This document shows, piece after piece, positions 18,501 through 24,786 of a stretch of DNA of 24,786 nucleotides. Within the stretch, counting starts at the first letter, position 1. The number at the start of each line of letters is the position of its first letter. Origin of the DNA: Isotricha intestinalis. Taxonomy: Eukaryota; Ciliophora; Litostomatea; Vestibuliferida; Isotrichidae. Position numbers and translations under genes: made by a program. The notes beneath the pieces were generated by a model. That model did not search any database. It saw only the letters and a list, made by a program, of their open reading frames with translations, and had not been told where the DNA came from. The stretch is taken from contig JAJJLU010000654.1 in assembly GCA_023807065.1 (NCBI GenBank), forward strand, positions 1 to 24,786. The letters are read 5' to 3'.

Positions 18501-18841
18501 AAGAAAAATTAAATGAATATGAAAAATATATTCATTCTAATATTCCTGAAAAGAAAAAAAAAGGAAAAAATAATTTTGAAAAATTGGTGGATGAAATAAA
18601 TAGATTAAAAAATATGTCTATTGAGGAATATATTGAATTTTTAGATAAACAATATCATGAAAAAGTTGATGAATATACTGATTATATTAAAGGACAAAAA
18701 GAAGAAGATAGAATAAATAAATTTGTTTATTCTTTAGTTAATCAAATGGATAAAGCTGAATTTACAAGAAAATTAAAATCTAAATATTGTCAACCTGTTA
18801 ATTATGTTGATACTTTAGGTAATAAATTAGAAAATCTTTAA
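15506..18841 (+). CDS. Large low-complexity protein of unknown function
   Basis: 1111 residues, not recognised. Residues 1-165 are Asn/Ser/Tyr-rich. Residues about 167-310 look like a folded, helical region (for example YLKSIKLLSQRERIDYSNFL and ITEREVMNLLEKEALKLNET, then PFLNEILQPYYEEI). A charged coiled coil follows near 515-560 (a LEEERLKKLEEEKMKK stretch). Residues 560-1000 are Lys/Glu/Asn-rich with repeated basic-serine patches such as KKRESFKFK and LKRESFLKH. The last 90 residues (about 1023-1111) again look folded: MSIEEYIEFLDKQYHEKVDE and YSLVNQMDKAEFTRKLKSKY. Pattern and length resemble ciliate cytoskeletal proteins, but no motif proves this. It shares a short divergent promoter with the SAM-like gene. 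Ends in TAA. Confidence 0.8.
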   Translation: MRCYSAYPRSSYNTYNNSESQNNINNIFYSNNRQSEFPQLVFQRKTNTNYKDEKLSYYKNKIGLKMNTADNNNYYMDDGIIDNASNYMFIPKNNISRRLNSAKFPSLSKRRKNNKNSNVVDLELNYYPKKQIKIHNCDLNTKNLLNKKKNNKIEDNKKTKADQNLIYNEYNNYLKSIKLLSQRERIDYSNFLLHFQDKQYLTEIAKSINKKNKSKKQKKSNIDQPNLFIDHIIKNISRRIEFLGMNNNTITEREVMNLLEKEALKLNETIDKNMEAYCKIKHFSVIIKNKAKENNIKQNTYLIPFLNEILQPYYEEININDYNKEEIKSEVSNQSLKTNSTELIINKDKVYKIKTNLKPINENKMLSREISNDSSYESGSYTSENYPLFGTMNHEDNIKENEENEKKKKNLMKKKKLLSCRNLINRKYILDKIDFLKKSLTEKYLLHKKMHKKQFKKILFKNQDLIKSKNIEKKNIINDQLYRIIGKHKITATELIHDLYSGGNTVNNYKDMKYAKEKTNNEIDKKKEEEEEKLKQKKLEEERLKKLEEEKMKKIKLDKKDSIKSDIEIKDIKEEFSNKDLYKKKNTVDVRPITSKPNIINNNQFQQKRTFESKLSKEKPSEKKVEFNVDEIKEKKIEKNLKNKEEQIQENKKENIIYEKIDENEELENNNNESRKKTYLKLDSEIELENENEKKENNHYEKKASITKNNNENLSKMPSLKKRESFKFKVISPQNKNFSRAKTMNQTNTNNNNLKRESFLKHLDSFISQKQKPNVNNNEKKKEEVKEDENLFNKIPKKYKNMKKKPTLKKMGTKKKINQNKYEDLTVNDDFMEKLLNKQNEEENKKLEKEKEKEKNEKKEEKKIIEIEKKEIPINKKKENEEIPILNIKSSFFQNENKNKNKKVQIAQFNLRQESEDMKSKNSSKNLLTNRSLRQSEDIGEQGNIDNHEYEKIANLLSDENQRKRSFKKLKTKTNIGDNESKDISIDNINNDDSSYNEEEKLNEYEKYIHSNIPEKKKKGKNNFEKLVDEINRLKNMSIEEYIEFLDKQYHEKVDEYTDYIKGQKEEDRINKFVYSLVNQMDKAEFTRKLKSKYCQPVNYVDTLGNKLENL

Positions 18842-18983
18842 ATATGGTATTTTTAAAAAAAAAGTTATTATTTATTATTTATGTATATGTTATTATTTGA
18901 TATTTTTTTTAAAATTACTTTTTTTTTTCAGTGTTTCATATAAAATAAGTATTAAAAATTAAATTTCAAAAAAAATAAAAAAA

Positions 18984-20735
18984 ATGTACAACAATAAAAT
19001 AAAAATAGCAGTACCATATGAAGGAGGGAAATTATGGTCAAAAGAATATGATGCAGATGAAAAAATTCAAAAATTAGTAGACGATTTTAAAAAAGAGAAT
19101 CATTCAGATATTCCTGAAAATATATTATTAAATTGGAGAAAAGATAATAAAACATTAAATTTTAATGACCCTATAAAAACATTACTTCCAAAAAGAACTC
19201 CCACAATAACATTAGATGTAGATTTTGAAGAAAAAGGAATAGATTTAACAAATAGAAAAAATATAAATTCAAATTTATTAGGAAAACCATTTAATAAACC
19301 TTTTGAAGTTCAAGTATATAATGCAAAGGAAGAAACAATAAAAAATTTAAAATTAAATCAAAATGATATTTTAAATTCAGAAATAGAAAATTTTAGTCCT
19401 AATTCTTCTTATTGTAATGGTAATAATCATTTATATATTTCAGGAGGAGAAAATGAAAGAAATGTTATTTTAGGTCATCTTTGGGATATTGATTTAGAAA
19501 ATGAAACTATAGAAAAAAACATTAAAGGAATTGAACCAAAAAAAAATCATAGTATGATTTTTATTCCTGATAAATATGTTTTTATTGTTGGTGGAAATAG
19601 TAAAAAAACTTTTTATTATAATACTGAGAATAAAGAAATTTATGATTGGGCTAATTTAAATCTTGAAAGAATTGAACCTGCATTAATTGTTAATAATGAT
19701 TATTTATATTGTTTTGATAATATTAAAAGACGAAATAATGATTTGAGTTTTGAAAAAAGTAATTTAATTAAAAATCCAAAATGGGAATTAATTAAACCTA
19801 AAATTGATAGAAATATAAATATGAATCAAAAATTTTTTGGAGTTAGTAATTTAAATAAAGATAATATTATATTTTTAGGTGGAGATATGATTAATGATAA
19901 TAATTCAGATATGAATTATATTTATAATATTCCAAGTGATACTATTTATAAAAGTAATGTTCCTTTTTTTCAAAAAAATTTAAGTGAAAAAACTTTTCTT
20001 GAATATAATGAAAAAACAGATTTTATTATTCCAGATTATTCAAAAAATTCTCCTGAAATAATATATTTTAATAAAGAGAATAGTAAAATTAGTCAAATTC
20101 CTTTTCAAATGAATAATAAATTAAGAGCTCCAAATCCAAAACCAAGAAATATAAGAAAGTATAATTTTAATATGCCAGAAAAAAAAATAATAAAACAAAA
20201 AGAAATAGAAGTGGAAAAACCGATGATTTTGGAAAATGAAGAAATTGAAAATATAAAAGAAACAGAACCAAAATTACATAGTAAATTTAATGGGAATATT
20301 CCAAATAATAAGAATAATCAATATATAGAATATAATTTTCAACCAATTGATAAAAAATCAAAACCAATAATTCCAATTAAAGAAGAAAAAGAAGAAGAAA
20401 TTCCTAAAAAAGAAAATATTAATCTTAAAGAATATAATTATAAACCTGCATTGATTATTGATAATACTAAAAATGAAATTCCTAAAAAATTAAGTAAATC
20501 TTATTTAGATTATAATTATAGTGGAAGTTTATTAAGAAGTTCAATTATTAAAAATAATACTGAAGGTAATATTAGAAGTTCCAAATTACCAAGAGTTGAT
20601 AAAAAAAAATCACCTTTTAAAATGTCTCAAATTGGAATTGCTGGGGATTTTGATTTTAGCAATTTCAAAAAAATTAATCAAAGTGTTAATGTCGGCATCA
20701 GTGGAAAAAAATCTGGTTCAAATATTATATCTTAG
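18984..20735 (+). CDS. Kelch-repeat protein with ubiquitin-like N-terminus
   Basis: 583 residues. Residues about 4-82 have the pattern of a ubiquitin-like fold (KIKIAVPYEGGKLWSKEYDA, a helix KIQKLVDDFKKE, then a run of short strands). Residues about 137-375 contain kelch-type repeats, each with a pair of aromatic or hydrophobic residues before a Gly-Gly: HLYISGGE (149-156), MIFIPDKYVFIVGGN (191-205), a repeat ending DYLYCFDN (239-246), and NIIFLGGD (294-301). Four or so repeats fit a small or partial beta-propeller, a protein-binding module. Residues 390-583 are Pro/Lys/Glu/Asn-rich with repeated Tyr-Asn motifs (EYNFQP, EYNYKP, DYNYSG), possibly short linear binding motifs. No BTB or other partner domain is seen. 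The gene ends in TAG, the only one here that does. Confidence 0.75.
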   Translation: MYNNKIKIAVPYEGGKLWSKEYDADEKIQKLVDDFKKENHSDIPENILLNWRKDNKTLNFNDPIKTLLPKRTPTITLDVDFEEKGIDLTNRKNINSNLLGKPFNKPFEVQVYNAKEETIKNLKLNQNDILNSEIENFSPNSSYCNGNNHLYISGGENERNVILGHLWDIDLENETIEKNIKGIEPKKNHSMIFIPDKYVFIVGGNSKKTFYYNTENKEIYDWANLNLERIEPALIVNNDYLYCFDNIKRRNNDLSFEKSNLIKNPKWELIKPKIDRNINMNQKFFGVSNLNKDNIIFLGGDMINDNNSDMNYIYNIPSDTIYKSNVPFFQKNLSEKTFLEYNEKTDFIIPDYSKNSPEIIYFNKENSKISQIPFQMNNKLRAPNPKPRNIRKYNFNMPEKKIIKQKEIEVEKPMILENEEIENIKETEPKLHSKFNGNIPNNKNNQYIEYNFQPIDKKSKPIIPIKEEKEEEIPKKENINLKEYNYKPALIIDNTKNEIPKKLSKSYLDYNYSGSLLRSSIIKNNTEGNIRSSKLPRVDKKKSPFKMSQIGIAGDFDFSNFKKINQSVNVGISGKKSGSNIIS

Positions 20736-21688
20736 TTGTATAAATTTTTTTTATAAAAATTATAATTTTTTAATATTTAAAAATTAACATTTATAAATGT
20801 TATATTTTTTTGTTTCATTCAAAAAAAAATAAATTATACTAATGAAGTTTAACATGAAAAAATATATATTCAAAAGATTTAATAGTATAATTAAAATTTT
20901 AAAATATAAAATATTCAACCCTTTCATTTACGTTTATATTTTAAATATAATGAATAATTCAAAAATTATTTATTTAAAATAAAAGTAAAAGATATTATGA
21001 TTATATAAAATTTTTACCAGAATATAAAATAAAAAACCATTTCAAATAATGAATAAAAAATTGGACAAACAATGTTTTCAATTAAGTTCAAAAAGTATTT
21101 TAATTTAAAAACTCTTTGTTTCGAACTTAAAATCATTTATTTCAAAAAAAATTTCCCAAAGTTATAATTTTATCTTATAATTTCAATAATTTAAATGATT
21201 AAAATAATCCATTCCACAATTTTAAAAATTTAGAAAAAATTTATTGTTTTCTTATGAATAAAGATTGACATTTAGATAGTACATTTGAAATATTTTTCAT
21301 ACCATTTAAATATTATTTTTCTTGAATTATTTATTTAAAACAATTATATTTTTTATATTTGAAATTAATATTACATATTTTTAATTAATAATATATTGTA
21401 ATAAAAGAAATATATTAATAAATAAAATATACCAAAGTGTTTTAATGAAAGAAAAAAGTATGTAAAAGAAATATATAGTAAATTAAGAAAACTAATTGAT
21501 AAAAATAAAAAATAAAAAAATTGCAAAATAATTGAAAATTTAAAAAGAATAATAATTATTCAAACACCAAAAAATAAAAATCAATTATAATAAAATATTC
21601 TATTTAAATAATAAGAAAAAATTGAAATTAATAAAAATTATCATTTTAATCAATTTTTAATGAAAATTAATTAAATATTTTTCTTTTA
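20736..21688. other. Intergenic gap with weak coding relics
   Basis: 953 bases without a confident gene. On the plus strand a segment at 21432-21512 reads PKCFNERKKYVKEIYSKLRK and continues to a TAA at 21513-21515, then goes on with further TAA codons to about 21600; its composition is mildly coding-like. Around 21050-21230 different plus-strand frames give competing protein-like strings, so I trust none of them. The downstream gene has an in-frame stop at 21668-21670, so these relics are not its N-terminus. No RNA gene or repeat seen. Confidence 0.35.
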
Positions 21689-24184
21689 ATGAAGAATAAA
21701 ATTAAAAAAAAATTAGAAGATGAAAAGCAACAAAATCAATTAATAAAAGAAAAAGAAAATAAAATTAAAAATCAAGAAAGAGAAACAGAAGACTATAATA
21801 AAAATTTTGATTTTTTTGATAAATTTCCTAATGAAAATTTATTTAAAAATGCTCAATATGGTTTAAATGAAATTTTACAATTTGAAAAGGAAGAAGATAA
21901 AAATAGATATATATCATTGTTACTAAAAATTTCATATTCAAATAAAATGACATTGTTATTTTTTCAATATTCAAGATTTATTTTTATTTCAATAAATAGT
22001 TTTTATTTAAATAGAAATAAAATTTGTTCAATGTCATTATATATTCATATAATTTCTATCTTAATATCTTTCATAATATTAAGAAGAAACAATGGAGGAT
22101 ATCCAATTTGGATAGTTAAATTTATTTTTGATATTAATCAATCAGTTTTTATTTATAATGCAAGTTTATTTAATTTTTCTATTTCACCAATGAGTGAATT
22201 AATTTATAATGCATTTTCAAGTTTTATATTAAATATTCAAATGAAAGATATTATATATTCAGCAGGAATAATTTCTATTACCTTTTTATATAATTATAAA
22301 TCTTTAATATCTAATATTATTGAAATAATTTTTGGAAATTTATCGTCTATAATATTTATTTATTTAATTAAAAGAGCATCAAAATATTTATGGATTTTAT
22401 ATGATTCATTTAAAAAAAGTTTTAGAGTTGTTAATAATTTATTAGAATATAATTTTTATCCTATATTTATTATCTCTAAAAATATGGATATTTTATATTG
22501 TAATGATGCTGCCAAAAATTTTTGTTATTTTATAATCAAAGACAAAAATTATGATTCTCATAGGAAAATGAATTTAAAAATGGAAACTAATTTCCAAAAA
22601 TTAATAATTCCATCATTATATAATTTATTTAATGAATTATTGGAAGATTCATTAAATAGTGAAAAAAAAGAAGGTAAATTTTATTTTCCTTTTACAACAT
22701 TAAATGAAAATTTAAATAATTTAGAATATAAAAAATATACAAATCTCTTTTTAATTTCTGAAGAATATGTTAAATTAAATTGGTATAATGTTATTTGTCA
22801 AAGTTGTATTTGGAAAGTTCATAAATCAATTTTTATAAATTTAATTCCAAGTGATGAATTTATTTATAATAATATTTTTAATAATCAAAATAAATTTTTA
22901 TTAGGAAAATTTGAAGAATATATTGATAATTCAAATAAAATGTGTGAAATCATTTTAAGATGTGAAAGAAACTCAATTATTCCTTATTCAAGTTCTGGAA
23001 AAAATTATAAAAGATTAGGTATATATATTAAAAAAGAAGAGAAAGTTGAAAGTGTTTTATCTGCTATAAATGATAATAATTTTGTTTTTCCTAATATGGA
23101 TTTTACTATTTTGTTTTTTTTCAAAAATGAAAGTGCAATTTTATTTGATTTATTATTAACTCAAAATATATATTTATCTTTATTAAATCCAAGAACTGAT
23201 TTTGAATGTTATTCTAAAAAAGAAGTTAATTTAGAATTTTTCACTAATTATTTCTCTTTTTATTTTGACAGTCTTTTGACTTCAAAAAATTATTCTTTAG
23301 AATTTAAAATAAAAGAAAATTGTAAATATATAATTATTCAAGATATTTTATTAAGAATTACAATATTTAATATTCTTCTATTTATTTTAAGTAATTCTTG
23401 TTATAATGATAAAAAGAATGGTATTGTTATAAGTATTAGATTATCAAGAGAAAAAAATTACCAAAATAAAAGTTTTAATTTAGAACATTATGTTGTTACT
23501 GATTTTCTAAAAAAAAGGAAAAATAGTGTAAAAGACAGAAAATTAACAAAAAAAGGAATTTTTTCTCTAGAATTTGACATTTCAATAACAGGAGATAATT
23601 TACTTGATTATAATAAAATTAATAAAATTCTCAAATCTAAGAATGATAATTCTTTTTTGAGATTAGAAGTTGAAAAACAAAATTTAAATATAGGAATTTT
23701 AACAGTTTATTATATAATAACAAAATATTATAAAAAAGAATTTACAATGAATTCAAATGAAAAAGGAAATATAATATTATTTAAATTAACTTGTGAAAAA
23801 ATAATGAATTCAATTAATGGAGAAGATAATAATGAAGAATCTTATTCTTTATTCCAAGAAAAATTATATTTTTATAATATGTATTATCATGAAAAATTAA
23901 TTAAAAACATTTATAATTTTGATATTAATAATAATAATCTTAAATTAAATATTATAATTGAAAAACATTTAAATTCAAATTCTTTAGGAAAGTCTAGTGA
24001 TTTTGATAGTGAAAATGATAATAATAATAAAATTTTAAATTCTGATAGTTTTAAAAAAGGATTCAGTTTAAACAATAAAAGTGTTAATAAAGTTAAAACT
24101 GAATTAAAACATGCTGAAAAAGAATTTTTAAATAAAAATAATCAATTTGATTCTTTTGGTATTATAAAATATAAAAATGAGTAA
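21689..24184 (+). CDS. Membrane protein with PAS and degenerate histidine-kinase ATPase regions
   Basis: 831 residues. A basic, Gln/Glu/Lys-rich N-terminus (1-50) precedes a membrane region of about five or six hydrophobic segments (about 88-230). A PAS-like region starts near 250 (NFYPIFIISKNMDILYCNDA). Residues about 540-705 resemble the GHKL ATPase of histidine kinases: an N-box-like RITIFNILLFILSNSCYN (556-573), a following strand GIVISIRL, and a final NIGILTVYYIITKYY (667-681) where the G2 box would be. The phosphorylatable H-box is not visible and the Asp-x-Gly of the G1 box is not seen (ISITGDNLLDYN instead), so kinase activity is doubtful. Such proteins, with membrane region, PAS and degenerate kinase core, recur in ciliates as probable sensors. 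Ends Asn/Ser-rich. In-frame stop at 21668 fixes the start. Confidence 0.7.
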   Translation: MKNKIKKKLEDEKQQNQLIKEKENKIKNQERETEDYNKNFDFFDKFPNENLFKNAQYGLNEILQFEKEEDKNRYISLLLKISYSNKMTLLFFQYSRFIFISINSFYLNRNKICSMSLYIHIISILISFIILRRNNGGYPIWIVKFIFDINQSVFIYNASLFNFSISPMSELIYNAFSSFILNIQMKDIIYSAGIISITFLYNYKSLISNIIEIIFGNLSSIIFIYLIKRASKYLWILYDSFKKSFRVVNNLLEYNFYPIFIISKNMDILYCNDAAKNFCYFIIKDKNYDSHRKMNLKMETNFQKLIIPSLYNLFNELLEDSLNSEKKEGKFYFPFTTLNENLNNLEYKKYTNLFLISEEYVKLNWYNVICQSCIWKVHKSIFINLIPSDEFIYNNIFNNQNKFLLGKFEEYIDNSNKMCEIILRCERNSIIPYSSSGKNYKRLGIYIKKEEKVESVLSAINDNNFVFPNMDFTILFFFKNESAILFDLLLTQNIYLSLLNPRTDFECYSKKEVNLEFFTNYFSFYFDSLLTSKNYSLEFKIKENCKYIIIQDILLRITIFNILLFILSNSCYNDKKNGIVISIRLSREKNYQNKSFNLEHYVVTDFLKKRKNSVKDRKLTKKGIFSLEFDISITGDNLLDYNKINKILKSKNDNSFLRLEVEKQNLNIGILTVYYIITKYYKKEFTMNSNEKGNIILFKLTCEKIMNSINGEDNNEESYSLFQEKLYFYNMYYHEKLIKNIYNFDINNNNLKLNIIIEKHLNSNSLGKSSDFDSENDNNNKILNSDSFKKGFSLNNKSVNKVKTELKHAEKEFLNKNNQFDSFGIIKYKNE

Positions 24185-24279
24185 ATTGTTTTTTATTTGA
24201 TTAAGATTCTTTTCATAATTGTATATAAAATATAAAATATCTTATTATGTATAATATATAATTTTAAATAAAAAATATG

Positions 24280-24786
24280 ATTGTTAATTAAATTCATTTA
24301 CTGTTATATTATATTTATTTAATTTTGATAATTTATCATCTTTTTAAAAATAACTTCAAAAATTTTATTACACTATTTTATTTCTATATTCTGTTCTATA
24401 AGTTAAATTTGTTGGAAAATTAATATCCTTTTTATATATTTTTATTTGATGTTTTTTATTTTTCTATAATTAAAATTAATTAATTGGGGATTAATAGTTT
24501 TTTTTCTCGTTAGAGCTTTTTCTAATTTTCAAATAGTATTTAAATATTTAATTTCTTTATTTTAATATTCATAAAAATTTATATGTATTTAAATAATAAA
24601 ATGAATTATTATAATGATTTGTAATCAAATCATTTAATTCATCAAATTTTTATATTTAATTGTTCAAAACTTTTATTTGAAATTTAATTAACTTCTTTAA
24701 ATTTTTTCCCATTTTTCTCTTGTGATTTCAACATAATGATTTAAAAAAATGATTTTTTCTGAATTTGACAAAAATTATCATTAATT
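24280..24786 (-). pseudogene. Decayed minus-strand gene at the window edge
   Basis: From the right edge inward on the minus strand, a segment MLKSQEKNGKKFKEV is followed, in another frame from 24649 down to about 24290, by protein-like stretches: KFDELNDLITNHYNNSFYYL, KDINFPTNLTYRTEYRNKIV (about 24428-24370) and KDDKLSKLNKYNITVNEFN. This second frame runs about 120 codons without a frameshift but carries about ten TAA, one TAG and two TGA codons. The first-position G bias and mixed amino acid use show former coding. Family not recognised. The start or more of the gene may lie beyond the window. Confidence 0.5.

Noticed and set aside
24483..24492. ATTGGGGATT, a 1.4-unit match to the telomeric repeat near the right edge
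   Set aside because: Single occurrence inside a coding relic with unique sequence on both sides; probably chance rather than an interstitial telomere.

Overview
The window looks like one end of a ciliate macronuclear chromosome. It opens with three copies of a C-rich heptamer (AATCCCC), that is GGGGATT on the other strand, which reads as a telomere. The DNA is extremely AT-rich, the genes are dense and appear intronless, and start codons mostly sit behind A-runs. The protein set is that of a ciliated protist: an LC8 dynein light chain, a tubulin tyrosine ligase-like enzyme, a fused Sec7-PH-TBC protein, a DHHC protein, a kelch protein, and long Asn/Lys/Glu-rich coiled-coil proteins. The intact genes use the standard code: Gln is CAA/CAG, and genes end in TAA (seven), TGA (one) and TAG (one). 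Most well-known ciliates reassign TAA/TAG, so a standard-code lineage fits best. Rumen or other litostome ciliates are my first guess, but that is inference.

Layout: telomere (1-21); a decayed coding fragment running up to the telomere (60-372, minus); Sec7-PH-TBC protein (572-4057, plus); a DHHC S-acyltransferase-like gene that stops early (4713-5366, plus); a 1.9 kb stretch with a decayed reverse transcriptase on the minus strand (about 5550-6150), a less AT-rich repeat island (6442-6712) and another decayed minus-strand reading frame (6717-7157); a large coiled-coil protein (7310-10096, plus); two more decayed coding fragments (10205-10984); LC8 (11163-11435, plus) converging on a TTLL enzyme (11584-14109, minus); a SAM-domain-like protein (14436-15440, minus) divergent from a 1111-residue low-complexity protein (15506-18841, plus) across only 65 bp; a kelch-repeat protein with a ubiquitin-like N-terminus (18984-20735, plus); a membrane receptor-like protein with PAS and degenerate histidine-kinase ATPase regions (21689-24184, plus); and a decayed minus-strand coding fragment to the window edge (24280-24786). 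There is no telomere at the right end, so the chromosome continues.

Several genes suit a cilium or cytoskeleton setting: LC8 is a dynein light chain, TTLL enzymes modify tubulin, and the 928-residue coiled-coil protein may be a basal-body component. Sec7/TBC and DHHC proteins act in membrane traffic. There is no operon-like logic.

The most unusual features are: (1) the heptameric telomere unit; (2) the Sec7-TBC fusion, in which the key residues of both catalytic domains are substituted; and (3) most gaps over about 500 bp hold recognisable but broken coding sequence, including a non-LTR-type reverse transcriptase with motifs A, B and C still legible. In those frames TAA is by far the commonest interruption. 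Decay towards AT explains this best, but one 140-codon frame with seven TAA codons and no frameshift deserves an explicit test for TAA read as Gln.
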